Position numbers and translations under genes: made by a program | Source of the DNA: Chaetorhynchus papuensis | Lineage: Eukaryota > Chordata > Aves > Passeriformes > Rhipiduridae | Assembly: GCA_013396525.1 (NCBI GenBank) | Contig: VWYX01000084.1 | Location: forward strand, 826,200-890,199 | Length of the DNA: 64,000 bases | Direction of reading: 5' to 3' | Shown here: one piece after another, positions 13,801-28,207 of the stretch | Numbering within the stretch: the first letter of the stretch is position 1 | Layout: each line of letters starts with the position of its first letter | Notes under the pieces: generated by a model | The model's database searches: none | What the model was told of the DNA's origin: nothing | What the model saw: the letters and a program-made list of their open reading frames with translations, nothing else

Positions 13801-16079
13801 ATCAGTACTTACTGCAAGGTATGCAAAATGAGAAATACAAATAGCTTTATAACAAGTAGCAATTCATATGCATTGTTAGTGGCAAAATAGACCATAAAGC
13901 AGACGTTTGCATTTACAGGAAGGAAGAGTAAATATGGAGCTCATACATTAGTTTCTAAAGGAGCTCATACATTATGTATCTCACATATCTCAGAAGCAAA
14001 GCGGCAAAAAAATAAGTTATCTAAGAACACACACAAGAGAAAATTCTAGTCCTTATGCATATGCCACTACATATACTAAGCTCATATTATTTCTGAGTAA
14101 GTTACTGAGATAGCAAACCAAATGAATAAGTTCATAGCAGGGACTGGTAGGGCAGGATAATAGTCTAAGCATGGCAAAATTCCCAGTTCCACCAAATTAA
14201 CAGAAACAGCAATAATTTTGTTATAAATAAAATTTAAGGTTACACAGTTTTTATTTAGACTTGCGAGAAAATGAATTTTTGCTTAGACTTGCAAGAAAAT
14301 GAGAGAGAAACTGACAGTTATTTAAGTAGCAATTACAGATCCTGTAATATTTCAGAAAATAAATATGCCATTGTGTTCAGAGAACTTAATTCCCAGTTTA
14401 TATGAGGCACCAAAGAATTATGGCTGCTCTGACCATCACCTTGGAAGAAGCATACACCCATTAAATCACTTCATATCACCAATTTTGGTCACAAATCTCC
14501 TCGGATACCTATACTCTGAGCTGCCTCAGATTAAGGAACCTCTTGCAAATTGCAAATGTGTTCTTAAATTCTGCCTATACACCTGGGTGCACTCAATCCG
14601 TAAGGCATACTCCTCCTGTTTAAAAACAAGCGTGGTGCACATCTTGAGCCCATCTGAGACAGAATGGGTTTAGGAGCTGTAATGGAATATGTTTAAGGCT
14701 TAGACATGACTAATGTGTCTTGAGCACAATTAACGGACTGGGATCCTATTGGGGTTAGGTGAGTGTGATCCATTGACCATCACCGATAGACTGAGATTAG
14801 ATAAAATGTCTCTGTTATAAGTTTCCTAAAGATAGGATAGTAGTTATTTCAATGATATTGTCAAATGGAAAAGGAGCAAAAAATAGGGCTACAAAATAGA
14901 CCTTAAAGGGAAGGATAAAGTTTTACGAAGTTTTTGTGTATGTGAATACACTGTCAAATGGTATGCAAACAGTGTAAAACAACAGCACACAGTATCTTGG
15001 CATCAGTCACAAATTAGTTGTTTTCAGCATTTACCCCTGTTTGGTAAGAAAATAGCTACTATATTTGTTGGAAAGTAGCATGAGAACCAGAGCTATTAAG
15101 ACTTCCAAGCTGTGATACATTCATAAAAAACATCCCAGGGCTTTTTATCCCCAGTGTAGTGACAAGGTTAAATAAATATTTGCTCCCTTAGCTATTCTGA
15201 GATCTGGATGAAACTAAACACCTCATTCAAGATGATAAGTAAATAGATTAATTTTGAAATTATCTGCATTTAATGAATTCCCTGTTTAATTAAGGTAAAA
15301 CAAAACACAATTAATATAATTCAACCTTCAAGTGAAGTTTTTAAATATCAAGTTACTTTTGGAAGAAATAAAAAACATTGTTAGCTACAAAATACTGCTT
15401 TGCAAATATTTCTTGATGGCCTGGTTTTTATTTTTTTTTTGAAGTAAAATATTCAGCCTACAAAACTGAAATAAAACAAGAACAATACTCAATTGGTAAA
15501 ATATTCAGAAGGGCTTCAAGGCATAAGAGGCAGAACATCTTCTGCTGTCAATGTTGCACAGATTTGAAAGTGCACAAGTCAAAAGACCAACCCTTCATCT
15601 ACAGATATTAGGAAAAAATTTTGTTCTGTTAGTATTGCTGAAGATTGTCACTTGGAAAAAGGCAGAATTCCCCATTCAGCCACCTATTTGAAGATGCATA
15701 TGTCTTTTTGGCAAAACAGGGAAAGACTGTTTAATTTCTGAATGTGTTAGAAATGACTGTCCGTAGACAGGGATGTCTATCGATGATAGGGCACGTTTTC
15801 TCTCTCAACTTCTATGCCACCAGACTATTAGTCCTTTGCACTAGATAAAAAGATAAATTTGCAGCTGGGGGACATCTTTAGCATTTACTTGAGATTTTCT
15901 GATAGCCTTGCTCTTCTTGTATCCAACATTACTGATCTAAACTGGCAGATGAGACAGGTTACAGAAGTGTGTGGTCACGTTGCTCCGGCCCACTGTGAGG
16001 TGAGGCCATGCAGCCGGCACCTCTGTGTAACCTGCCTGCTGCCCCCCCACTGAGGTGGGAGGCCTGGCTGGGTCTGCAG
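10809..16079. other. Non-coding DNA, no gene found; contains small inverted and direct repeats
   Basis: No recognisable exon or RNA gene. Noted structures are a 9-bp-arm inverted repeat around an E-box-like CAGCTG at 13,231-13,254, a 15-bp direct repeat at 13,936-13,950 and 13,960-13,974, and a 20-bp direct repeat (19 of 20 identical) at 14,255-14,274 and 14,283-14,302. A less AT-rich stretch at about 12,030-12,730 may be an old unclassified repeat. A GC-richer patch at 15,960-16,080 may be the degraded upstream part of the next CR1. Confidence 0.6.
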
Positions 16080-17240
16080 ATGAGGTTCAGCAGCTCTTGC
16101 CTTTTAGGTAGGCATTTTCTACCTGAGTTTCTCCAAGGTTTTTAAATCAGTTTCCCACAGACTCCTCCCAGAGAAACCGATGTGTTAGGGTCCAGGCAGG
16201 TGGGGATCTGTCTGTCCAGTGGCATCCAGAGGGGTAGTTGTAAATAACTCCTTTTCAAAATGACATTGTGCTGCAAGTGGAGACCCCTCAGGGGTCAATA
16301 TAGGGCCCAGTGTTGTTCAATATCTTAATACATGATCTGGAATGGGATTTAATGTACCCTGAAGAAGTTTACTAATGCTCGTAAACTGAGTGGGGCAGTG
16401 AACACTTGGAAAGAGAGAGTCACTTTGCATTAAGACCTGAATATGCTGGAAGAGTGGGCTAACAAGACCCTCACAAAGTTCAAAAAGGAGAAATGTAAGG
16501 TCTTGCACCTGAAAAACATAAACCAGAAACAGAGCACAGGCTGACATCTGCCCATCTGGGAAGCAGCTCTGTGAAAGGCACCTGGGGGTGCTGGTGGACA
16601 AGCTCCTTGAGAGCGAGCAGTGCTGCTGCAGCACAGAAAGCCAGCAGGATGCTGAGCTGCATCAACAAGGGCAGCACCAGCAGAGATCATCAGTTCCCCA
16701 TCCAATCAGATTATCCCGCTCTGTCCTGTGCTTGTCAGGCCACACCTGGAATAATGTGTTCAGGTTTTGTCCCTGCTATTCAAAATAACTGTGGTCATGC
16801 CAGAGAGGGTCCAGATAAAGGCCACAGAGATGTTCAGCAGTCTGGGAAGCCTGCCATGTGAGGAAAGGCTGAGAGAACAGGGTTTGTTCAGCCTTGAGAA
16901 AAGAAGGCTGAGGGGAGACCTGATCACTATACCCCAGTATTAAAAGGGTGTCTATAAAGAAGTTGGAGACTCTGTTTTTAAAAGGAATCACATAGGAAAG
17001 ATGGTGGACAATGGGTACAAGTTACTCCTGAGGAGACTGTGATTTTCCACAATGAGGACAATCAGTTATTGAAATAATTTCCCCAGGCAAGCAGTGGATT
17101 TCTCAACACTGGACACTTTCAAACTGTAGAGGGTGCTGGGCCATCTTGTCTAGACGATGTTTCTGCCAAGAAAATTTGAACCATACGATCCTTGAAGTAC
17201 CTTCCAACCTGTTAGTCAATGAGTCTATGATTCTGTGAAC
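16080..17240 (+). mobile_element. Old CR1 LINE fragment, + strand
   Basis: The same overall order as the copy at 9.6 kb is visible but more diverged. A degraded reverse-transcriptase motif A region (about 16,110-16,165) comes first, then CAGGGGTCAATATAGGGCCC-type sequence, then a degraded second catalytic region at 16,366-16,390 where the two aspartate codons are gone. The GTGAGGAAAGGCTGAGAGAA block and a 3' end with TTCCAACCTGTTAGTCAATG then GAGTCTATGATTCTGTGA (17,221-17,238) follow. This is a 5'-truncated dead copy. The left boundary is uncertain by about 100 bases. Short frames on both strands between 16,317 and 16,991 are artefacts of this repeat. Confidence 0.88.
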
Positions 17241-17296
17241 AGTTTTTTTGGACAGTCTCAGTAAAGAAGAAGAGCAGATGGTATGGGGATGCAAGG

Positions 17297-17366
17297 TACC
17301 ATATATATGTGTATATATGTATATGTAAACATATGTATACATATGGTATATATTGTATGTATGTTC
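17297..17366. repeat. Palindromic TA/TG microsatellite
   Basis: Alternating ATATATGT/GTATATAT units. They include a perfect 16-bp palindrome, CATATGTATACATATG, at 17,330-17,345, and outer arms TACCATAT (17,297-17,304) and ATATGGTA (17,341-17,348) that can pair. It lies about 55 bases beyond the 3' end of the preceding CR1. It should form a hairpin or cruciform in single-stranded or supercoiled DNA. Confidence 0.9.
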
Positions 17367-18429
17367 TCTTTCATCCAAAGATATTAAAAGTGAGATGATA
17401 AATGAAATGGCTGGTGTTATCAGGCTATTTATGGCTAAAATTTCACTTAATTCTCTGAATTACAAATAAATAATCTAAATAGTTTCCTCAAATATTCTGA
17501 AGTACTTTTTGATCTGGGTTATATATCAATTATGCATTTCAGTTTAATTAATTTTCAGTATTTGTGGACAGTCCAGAACAGACTGCTTCCAGCTTTTGTT
17601 TCATTGTAATTCTGCTCTAGCTGTCTTTAGAACCCTGTGAACATTAATGTTTTGGGTTTATGTTAAAGGTGTTTTGAGATTCACTGCAATAAATTGACAC
17701 TTAATTCCTAATGTGATTCTCAATTTGCAGAGGCTCCCTCTGTAATGAGGGGAGGGGATAGAGCAAATCATACAAGATAAGTTCAAGTTTCTCCATCCAA
17801 AGCAGAGAAAAAATAGTAAGAAACATTCTACTGTAACAAAAAATATTTAAAATATGATTTACAAATGATAAAATACACAAGAAACAGACATGGTTAAATA
17901 AAAAAAATCTTCATTTTCTATTATTCCCTCTTTATCTAAGCTGTTATTTCTTTTGTCTCTGTGTTTTGTTGGCCATCAAACAGTAGTAGTGAATATTCAC
18001 CGTTGGTTTTATTCAGCTAACTCCAGTTCTAAGAAGATACTGCAATAATATCTAAAATGGAAATAGCTTTCCATTGTGCAGTGATGTTTACTGTTCTTGC
18101 TTGTCTCTCAGAAAATGGCAGTGCATCTCATTATTTAAGTATATTAGTTATATTTATTTCAGAATCAGCAGACTTTCTTGTCCCCTGACTAAGCAAAAAG
18201 GTTTGAGCCAAAATAATACATTAATTGATATCTATGTAGCTGTCAAATGTAAACCCTTTAAGTCATTCATTTTCAGTGACAATCCTATTAGCTCTTTTTC
18301 TCTAATACCTTATCAGCCCATACTGAGATAAGAATCTGCAATTCATGATTATCTGCAATATTCACAAAGTATCTACAATTACATTTTTATAAACACCATT
18401 GCCTGCTCAAGACAGAGAGAAACCTATAC
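17367..18429. other. AT-rich non-coding DNA, nothing recognised
   Basis: No gene, RNA gene or repeat was identified. The longest open frame (85 codons, 18,074-18,331) shows no domain and has the composition of random AT-rich DNA. Confidence 0.65.
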
Positions 18430-18600
18430 CTTCTGCCCAGGGAAGTGGTACAATCACCACCCCTGGAAGAGTTCAAAAGGTGTGCGGATGTGGCACTTGG
18501 GGATATGGGTTTGTGGTGAGCACAGTGATTCTGGGTTGGACTTGATCTTAGACTTCTTTTACAACCTTAACCATTCTATGACTTTGTGATTCTGTGATTT
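18430..18600 (+). mobile_element. CR1 LINE 3' tail fragment, + strand
   Basis: About 170 bases match the terminal part of CR1. The order is the CCCAGGGAAGTGGTACAATC block, the GGTTGGACTTGATCTTAGA block, then the tail CATTCTATGACTTTGTGATT at 18,572-18,591. This is extreme 5' truncation with no coding content. Confidence 0.88.
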
Positions 18601-21600
18601 GTAATTATGACTCACAGTCACTTAGCAGTAGAAAACAAATACCTTAAATTTTTTGCTGAAACCCTTTACTGTTCTAGTGGACCATTGAAACCTGCATTCC
18701 TAAAAAATTCAACTGCAGGTTTTGTCAGACACAGCTGAGTAACAAGATCCAATTTTTCCATGTTTAGACTGTTGTGATGAAAAGAACGGAGAATTTACTC
18801 ATGAGACTTCCCTGAAAGAACTGTGTAACAGAATATGATCTCTTTTTAAGACACATAATTGTTCTGTACAAAAATTATCCTACTCCATGTTTGTATACAA
18901 GATCAGATTAGACAGGCCTCAGTATTTTTAGATTCACAGGCGTTAGGGGAATTCATTTTTGTTAGGATCGGCAAAGTCAAGCTAGACAAACAGATTCTGT
19001 GGACCAAGTCCCCAAGGAACTGTCTCCAGTCAGCCTGAGAACACTATCAGCAATTATCAAAATGTTATCAAGAAAATATGAACTGTGGCTTCTTACATCT
19101 GGAGTGATCATGAGATGCATTTGGATAGGATGAAGAAATAAATTATTATATACTTTTAAAATCATGGATTAATGAATTTAAAAACAATATTCAAAGTATT
19201 AGTATTTTACATTTATGGAAATAATTGGTTAGAAAATATCAATTGTGCTACTTTGCTACAGTACCGCTCAGGAAAATTTGAATAAAATTTCATATCCAGT
19301 ATTGTTACCTCTAAAAAGTATAATTTAAGAGTAAAGTGTAAAACGAAAGATACCCATGTCTTTAACAGATGAAACCTTAGAAAATAAATATATTTTATGG
19401 TAAGAAAAATCTTAATTTTCATTTTTTACAGTTAAAAAATAATTTTTCTTTCTTGAAAACATAAGTATAATGTGTTTTGTTAGTTTTTATGTTTTCTTCC
19501 AATATTAGTGGGACAAATATTTGTCTGATCATCAGTTTTAAAAAAGTAAAATTAAGTAATTCATAGAAAAACATTGACATGGAAGAATAAACATCTCTAT
19601 GACCTTCCTGGTCTTTTAGCAACAGAATGCTGATGAGCGTAATTTAAAATCATGTAATCTGGGAAGTATTTCAAAGGCTTCCCATAAAATGTGCTTCAGA
19701 AGAATCATTCCAGTATTGACTGAATATACAATTATGAATAGAAAAGGAATCAAAATTAATTGTTTTCATATGATGTAAGATTTGAACAGACCTTTTCTGT
19801 TCAAAAAACAGGCTCATCAAACCCTGCTCCATACTATCTAAGAAAGTTACAATGTTGAACTGCTGCTACATATTTTTCAAGATTTTATTTTTATAAGTGA
19901 TTTGTTCAGCCTTTCCCCCAGACTAACATTGAGAAGGTCTTTCTAAATTTGGTCTCTGTGTTAATTGTGAAAACAAACATTTCTTACAACTGTGCATGTA
20001 AATCCTTGTCCTGTTCTGCTAATTCACTTTTATGCCAACTTGCCCTTCACTCCAAGTGCTGATACCTTAATATCTTTAAAGAGGATGACTATCTAACCTC
20101 TTATTCTTTGGTTTTGGGCAGTATAATGTCTTGTTATAAGGGCATACAAAAGGTTAGGCCTTGTGTTTGCAGACCTATGCAGTTGGGGAAAATGGAGAAG
20201 GGCAGATTCTTCTAGCGCAAGCTAAACACACACCTCAGTTACACTGCAGGCTTAGTTTGAAAAAAAAACCAAAACAACCAAACCAAAACAATATAAAACT
20301 CTTAATTTTGGAGAGATTCAGAGAACTCAATTATTCCCACAGTACATGCACCTTAAAAGCTGTGTTCAACAAAAGACGGTGGACTCACAAGAGCATCACT
20401 GCAGAGTACTAGAGCATGTACACCATGCTTGCTCTCAGTTCTTCCCATAAGAACCAAGAAAATGTTCGTTGTAATCACACAAAAAGCAGAATTGTTGTTG
20501 AAATATTTTTTGACGTTATTCACATGCACAATGGTAGATCACAAGATTGAAGTTTGTATTTCATGTTTTTATATACACTAACCAAAGTCAAGGTTTACTA
20601 CTATTCCTTCAGAACCAAGCAATAGATTTTTTGATAAAGAATTAAAATACAATTGAATTTGATTTTTAAGTATTATAAAAACCAACAATGATCCTCTCCT
20701 TTGTTATTTGTCAAGGAAAATCCAGAAACATTGGCATCACAAGGTGGTTGTTGGCTTGGCTGTTTGGGGAGCCTGGTAGAAAAAGGATATAGCCTTGTTT
20801 TCAACAATCGCATTTTACAAGGCTTCTTGAAAACATTCTGACATCATTGTTTCTTTTTTTCCTCTTGTAATGCTGATAAACTAAAATAATTTTTTCTTCT
20901 TAAGATTGAATTGATTTCCTGTCAGTTGAATTGGGTATGACTGAATAGTTTATTTTCATCAAGCAAAATATTCCACATTTTGTAAAAAAAAATTTAAATA
21001 AAATATGATCGATCAAACTAAAATATTCCAGTAAAGTAAAACCATTTTTATTATATAGTATTGGATTATATTTTTTGATTTACATACTAAACAGGAAAGT
21101 TAAAAATCATTAGTTTCAGTTTTATCAAGATACAGCTGGATTCTAATATTTCTTAGAGTTTCATTATAAGATTTCAAACATTTGACATTGTTTAGATTTG
21201 AAGTTAATGTGAATTTCAGAATCTCCCAGAAGTTATGCTACCAAGCAGAGGTATGTATTAAAAAAAAAGTTATACGAGGCACTACTGGGTGGAATATTTT
21301 TACCTTAAGATTTGGGAGAGAACTCTTCCATTTTGGAAATGGCAGGTCAGAAAGCTAAATCAATCCCATATGAAGTGATAGATATGTACAGCTGTCTTAG
21401 TATGCTCTTGAAAGCAGAACTTAAAATCTTTAAAGTAAAATCAATAAATTCCTTATGGTGTCAGGGAAATGGTTCTTATGAAAATAGTCTTGCTTTCCTG
21501 ATCAGATTATTTTAACCCATAATGTAAATACTAAGCATAAATTACCATACCACTTTATTTTTCTTTGACTCCTTAGAGCCTTAGAATCTCCACTAGCAGA

Positions 21601-24600
21601 ACTTGGACCAAGCAGACACACTCCTGGCAGCTTGAGGGATGAAGAAAAAAGGAACATGGCCATCACTCTCGCTACACTTGTAGTAAAAGACATCACTGGA
21701 AATTAGACAATTATCAAACAATCAAACAATTGCCTCTCTACCTTGATTTTCTTTCCTTAGTTTGTGTGTGAGGTGGGGAGGATATATAAGGCTATGGAAG
21801 AGATTATTTTCTCTCCTGAATGTGTTTGCACAATCATTACGGTTAAAGAACACCAGCACATCTGTTACACTGAATACCTCTGAAGAAAGAAAAGCACATC
21901 TAATAATGCAACTTAAAGTTTTTAGTGCTTCAGATAGCCGTATTAATTAGGTCTAATACATAAGGTATCTGGGTTGCTTATAAAGCAGATCGTTCCCCCA
22001 GAAGCATTTTAATTTATTCTCTTTGTGAATAATTTGTTCAGGAACCAGGAAGGAATTATGCTTATGACATAATGGATTAATAACACAGTATTCAAACAAC
22101 AAAGGAAATTAAGTACAAAGCTTAGTAACTAAGGATGAAGCAAATTTTTAAAAATACATAACCTATTTATCTGAATTTCTATTGTGCATTAAAAAGTGGA
22201 TAAATTTCACTGACTCCTTGTGATGAACTAGTATTTTCTTGAATACTGGAGGAGATTTTTTTGTTGAACAAAGAGAAATTTTACATATAATTTATGTGTG
22301 TATACATACTTATTTACTGAAGTATAAGAGTTGCTTTAGGAATAGATGATTCTTCCTCATAGGGTTATGTTTGCCTATTTGTTGTTATGTATGTAGAAGT
22401 GTGCATGCTAATGGAAGAATTTGCAGAGAAAAAAATATTAATTTCATTTTGATGAATATCCAGGAGATGAAAACTTTGTTCAAGGTTAATGCATATATTT
22501 TCAGGTTGAAAATCTTGTATAATTAGTCCCTTTTAAGTGTCTTTTACATAGGCTTTCTTCATTTACCGAAAGAGGAAATAGAGCATGGGAAAATGGTTAG
22601 GAAAAAAAACCTAAATGCCACAGCTTTTGATAAGAGATTGTTTTTAGGGCTGTTTATGATTAGCACACTGTTTACATGCAACACAAATGAATGGTAGAAA
22701 GACCTCAAGGTAATTGGAGACATTATATTTTTTCTGTAGCTGGGAAGATGTTCACCTATTTTAGCTCTGTGGAATAAAATGTATGTTAAACAAAAACGTT
22801 GGATGTAGTTTGCTACATTCTCTGCAGCTCTGCCTGGTTTTATTGTTTTGTTTTTTCCAGATGCTGGAGTATAGGATGAACAGTCATGCAACAATGAGAG
22901 CAGTGACAAATCTCTCTTTTTGATTCTGTTCTAAATGAGCTATTGACAAAAATTTTTTGGTTTATTCTAAAATTGGAAAGGAAGATTGATTTCTAATTAA
23001 TATTGAAAAACATCTGCTGGTTTCCAGTTCCCATGAGGTTTTGCAATACAATGAGAGTTAATTGTCATTAATTCTAACAAAATATTTCATCCCTAACTGA
23101 TCATCATACTTTAATAATAAGAAATAATTAAAATTACTTTTACATTAAAAAATTTTATAAATACATAGAAACCTGTTAATCAATTCATAGTGAGATAAAT
23201 GAGGACAGAGAGTCTCTTTTTGTTCTGCATAACAGAAAACAAAGTTCATTTGGAGTCTATCACTGGACTCCTGGGCTCTATCAAAACACAAGAAATAAAT
23301 TATAGCAGTAGAAGAATGCAAATTCTACAGCTACAATTCTGTGCTGTAATTTTTAATGATGTTTGTGAGCCTGCTGCACTGCTCATAACAAATATTTTCA
23401 CACAGTCTTATGCACATATACTCATCCTATTTATAATGTTTCTTTCCCTGCTGTGATTTTTTAAAAAAAATTATTATCAGTTTGCTGCAATCCCATTCTT
23501 TTTTCTGAAGTTTGGAAAATCAGTTTAAAACCATTGATACAAATCAATGAATCAGTTGTGTTTGGTGAGGGGTGGAGAGGAAGAACACTGCAGTATTTCA
23601 GTAACTTCCATTGGGTTTCTCAGTCATCAGTCTGAATGGCTGAGATTTTCTGGTAATAATAAAATACCAACATGGTCTGCTAGTCAAGGCAGCAATCTCT
23701 CTGAAATGGAGCTCTCCTGCCTAAATATTATCAAAATGCAAGTTGTTGTTCACTCTGTGGTCTTTAGAGGACTCAGGTAAAAACTCAGCAGTCATACATG
23801 ACCTTCTGAGTCACAAAAGACTAAGAAATTGCAATGAAAACAAGGACTAAAAGCTTGCATTTCTATTTTTTTCTGAAGAATCAGATCTCCCTCTGATGTA
23901 TCTGGCAGATCTATTTAGAATAAAGGGGAAGTCTCACTTCATCACCACCACATTAGTTGCATAAAGCTTTCACCAGAACTCATTTACAGCTGAGAAATCT
24001 GGTAGCACATAATTGGTGCATTCCCCGCACACAAGTTCAAGCAACAAACCAGATTAGTTCAAAAACAAATATAATCTCTCTGGTGTTTAAAATGAATATT
24101 TCTAAAACGATTAAAGGTTTTCCTTTAAGTTAGGTTAAAGTTTTTCCACTAAGTTAGTCATTCAAGCCTTTTCTTTCCACCATTGATTTTTGTTGGGTGT
24201 TTTTGTTTGTATTTAATAAAGAGAAAGAAAATCATGTCATAATCCATTTGCTAAAATGCATTAGGTAGAAGTAAATCTTAAATTCAAAAATGTCATACAA
24301 CTGAAGTAAAAGTTTGAAAATCTGGGCTTGGTGTATCTTGTAGAAAATTGCCAACATTTTGGACATTCAGAAAAGCAAGCAACCAAAAGCAATTTAGCCA
24401 GAATTTTGGAGACAGACTAATTCTTACTCCCCTATTTTGTGATGTAATATGGCCGAAGAGTAGTACCCTTATTTACTACACAGAACTGTTTTTCTTATGT
24501 CTCTCAAAACATTTTTCAGACATTTATTTAGTCTTTGAAACATCCACATAAATCAAGAATATTATCTCCACTTCATGCAAAAACACCTTAGTCCTGGGTA

Positions 24601-27119
24601 GGGCACATACCAAGTTTACTAAACTACCAAGTGATATAATTGATTATTGGACTGCTGAAGATTAAAATGAAAACTCAAGCTCTCCTGAAAAGGGCCTAGT
24701 GGAGTTGGTGTTGGGACCCACGAAAGACATAATTGCTTTATCTCATTAAAAACAGTGCATTCCTATAACATTTTAGTACGAAGATGCTTCTGTAAATATG
24801 ACACTCAGAAAACCAGTTCCCAAAATTCTCATGACAAATAATTATGCTATTTTTCTGTCTCAAAAGAGAGAATGAGGATTCCTTCTTCCTTTACTACCCC
24901 CACCAAAGTCTTCATTAATGTAGATACTACACAGAATAGTGAGGTAGGAAAACTGATCCATTCAATTAACCGTTTTCCTCTATTATGTGAAAAGATTTAG
25001 AACCATATCAGCAGAAAATTTTAAGGCAAAAGCCAATCATATTCTCATCCAAGCTGTCATTTCTTCCAACAATATTAATTGTGCTTTTACTACAGCAGGT
25101 CACACACAGGTCCATGTCTTGAATTATTTTTCTTTTTGAGATGAACAAAGAAAGGGACTTTTTGATGTGCATTTTAGATTTAATGAATTCATTAAGACGT
25201 AGTATTTGGGTTTCAAATTATTAAAAATAATTACCTATTGTGTAAAGTTCTTTTAAGTAATAATTACTGTGTTAGTTTTATTCTTCAGCTATACATTTAT
25301 GTTTTAAAAGAAGAAAAGCTGATGTTACAGAATCCATTACCATTTGAAATGTCAGTTCTGCACAGGATCAAGCCTCCATGGCAGAAATCCACTCTCTGTT
25401 CTTTGTCAGATGTTATATGAATTTGTCCATGTTTTCAAAACAGCTAACGTCTATTTTTGTTACCTCATAGCGGAACAAATTTGGTTTAAGATATTTGTAC
25501 TGAGATAGACTGAAAGAAACTGTTCCTCTACTTATATATGTAGATGGTGAAAGCATAAAACCTCATTAAGTATTTCTGTGGCACTCTTTTTTTCTTGTAT
25601 GTTGTATGTGACAGTAAGAGTATATGGAAACCAAAGCAGGTAACAAAGTGATCCACACTCAGCAGAGGAAAAGAACATAAAAAATTCCTACACTCAAACT
25701 CAATACTAGATTAAATGGCTTCATTGGTAATGTGAAATTCAACAACCCAATTCCTAAACTGAGGTTAAGTCAATGGAAATATGTTATCTAATGAGATACT
25801 AGCTACATGAAGCTCATTTCTATATTTCCCATTTAATGAAAACCTCTCACTGATATACCTGAAATTAGGATTTTTTGCAAAATGACAGTCAAATGTTCAT
25901 TAGAAAAATCTCCTTATATCCTCATAATCTGTAATATCTGTATTAGGGTATCCTACAGCCCCTAAACATTTAATTATTAATCTCAAAAACCTTTGCAGCA
26001 CTCAGAGTCAGAAATATAACAGAAATTCACTAGTTACAATTCCAGTGAGAAAGTAGACTCTACTACTAAATGGAAAATTCATTGATGCAAGAATTGCAAC
26101 TTGCAGTCAATATCCTGTATACCACAATTTATTTCACTGCATTTAATCTGTGAAAAAGGTCAGAGAAAGATGTTCTTGAACTTCTCTGGTATATAGAAAA
26201 GTGTCTTCTACAGAAAAAAAGAAAAAAATCCTGTGCTGAATCTCATTTCCAATGGAAGCAGAATTCTGTTTTATTTTCACCTTGTGCTGATTAGGAGATG
26301 AAATCTTCCCATTCAAATAAAGAGAGTTTATAGCCTCTTATTTATATTTCAGCATTGATTGAATGCATATTCTTCTTTCATTTGGCTGACATAATGAATC
26401 TAATACTCAGGAGTCTGAGAAGAACTCAGTTCTAGATTACTTTTAAAATATGGAAATATGTTTAGTTTCTTTCTTAGCACACAGTCACATCTCAGTTCTT
26501 AAACCTTCAAAATAAAAAAGTTCATATTCATCAGGACACTTGGAAAATTTATACTCTTGCTCACAAAATTTTCAGCTTCACATAAGTTTAAGATTCACTC
26601 TGGAATGCAGAAGATCAGATTTCCCTTCATTATTTACAGTGTGTTGTAAATGTCAAAGTTCAGTCCAGTTGTGAAGTGTGATAGCAATGAATTTGGAAAG
26701 GTTTGAGCTTTCCTGAAACAGGTGTTTCAATCTCTAGTGAATTAGAGATGAGTTTAAAATTCTGTTGTCAAATCAGTGCAGCTGTACACTGCTAGTTATG
26801 ATACAAAGGTTAAAGTTTAAGAATGCAAGCATTTCCATCTTACCAAATGAATGGGAAAAAAAAAACTTCCTTAGGTACAGAATGTGAATTTAGTATTAAC
26901 TGTATAAAATACACAAAAATGTATAAAATTAGTATAACATATTTGATTTCATCAGTGTCTCAAGATATGCTAATGTAATATTAAAATTTGTCACTGTCCT
27001 GTGGACTTATTTCTAGCTATTTAATCTAGACAAAATTTGACACTTGTTTTAAAAATATTTTGCTTTACCACTGCTTAGGATAGAACATTGTGCAGGATTA
27101 GAACACTAAATTGGTCAGA
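18601..27119. other. AT-rich non-coding DNA, no gene found
   Basis: About 8.5 kb without a recognisable exon, RNA gene or interspersed repeat. The longest open frame (116 codons, minus strand, 22,559-22,909) has no domain I recognise and no supporting splice or start context. A small A-rich CCAAAA-type tract lies at 20,261-20,290. Confidence 0.65.
20261..20290. repeat. Short A-rich CCAAAA-type tract
   Basis: About 30 bases of A runs punctuated by CC or C, of the same kind as the tracts at 2.8 kb and 63.3 kb. Confidence 0.7.
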
Positions 27120-27212
27120 ACCTGTCTACAGTTAGCAGTAATATAAATAATATTAAAATAAAAATATTATAGGTATATAATATTATTATAATATTATATA
27201 TATTCTAGGACA
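27120..27212. repeat. Low-complexity AT tract
   Basis: Nearly pure A/T sequence built from AATATTAT-like units, with several self-complementary stretches. It is typical AT low-complexity DNA. Confidence 0.8.
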
Positions 27213-27971
27213 AAAAAGAAATTAGATTTACCTTTTCAGATTCAAAGAATTTGCTGTAAGTTGAAGAGTAACTGACTACTAGTAAAATGTTACAATAAAA
27301 ATATATATTGAGGTAGAGGGATGGTTTTTTTTTCCTTGAATCTATTTGGCATTCCCCATATTCCAAAATATTCTTTTCTCACACATACAGCTACACAACT
27401 AAACTTCTCATCCTGAACTTGGGTAAAATACGCTAACTTAACTACCAATGTTTACCATATGCTTAAAATGTCCACACATTCTACATTAAGCTTTTTATTT
27501 TTCAGTTTGTAGTCGCATTTTCAAGTAGTATTACTATAGTTAAAACTTGCAAAAAGTTTTGAACTGCTGTTCAAGACTTCAAACTTTGCAATTACTACAG
27601 GAAAAAGACCCCAAACCCTTTAGCCCTGGATATTCTCTCTTTCTTGATTGTTTACAGTTATTTGCCTTCATTATATAGAGATATAATATTCGGTGTGTGG
27701 CTAAAAGGCAACCTAGAGTACTTCTGTGGGCTCAAAACTATGCCATAGAAATTTTCTGATCCCTTGAGCAGCAGTTATATGAATATATCTTTCTTTAAAA
27801 AACTAAAAAAATGTAACCCTGCCCTTGGCTGAGCATGTGCTTGTTTCTGAGCAGTGCATCATCATGCCGCATGCTGAATGCTAAGTTCACTGTTTTGATC
27901 AGGACCTTAGGTTTGCTGCTGGGAATTTGGTTTCCTGCACTGATTTTTTGGTGCTGCTACATTTCCAGTAT
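27213..27971. other. Non-coding DNA up to an assembly gap, no gene found
   Basis: AT-rich sequence without a recognised feature. A short open frame starting at 27,835 runs through the N gap and is not credible as a gene. Confidence 0.6.
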
Positions 27972-28006
27972 NNNNNNNNNNNNNNNNNNNNNNNNNNNNN
28001 NNNNNN
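27972..28006. other. Assembly gap (35 N)
   Basis: Thirty-five consecutive N. The odd length suggests an estimated gap size and not a fixed placeholder. It lies about 70 bases upstream of where retroviral similarity becomes recognisable, so the missing bases may belong to the same element. Confidence 1.
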
Positions 28007-28207
28007 TTAGGAATTAATTTTTAATTTAATAATTGCTTATTTTGTCAGTATTATTGTATCCACCTGGCCTTGCATCAAGTGAAAATCTGAAATCCACTTC
28101 CCAAAGGCTCAGCAATATGAGATCCAAGGGTTAGATTAGTGCAGTGCAGCGGAATAAACTTAGTTTAATTTTACAGAGAAAATTTTTACTATACTGGGAC
28201 ATAGCAC

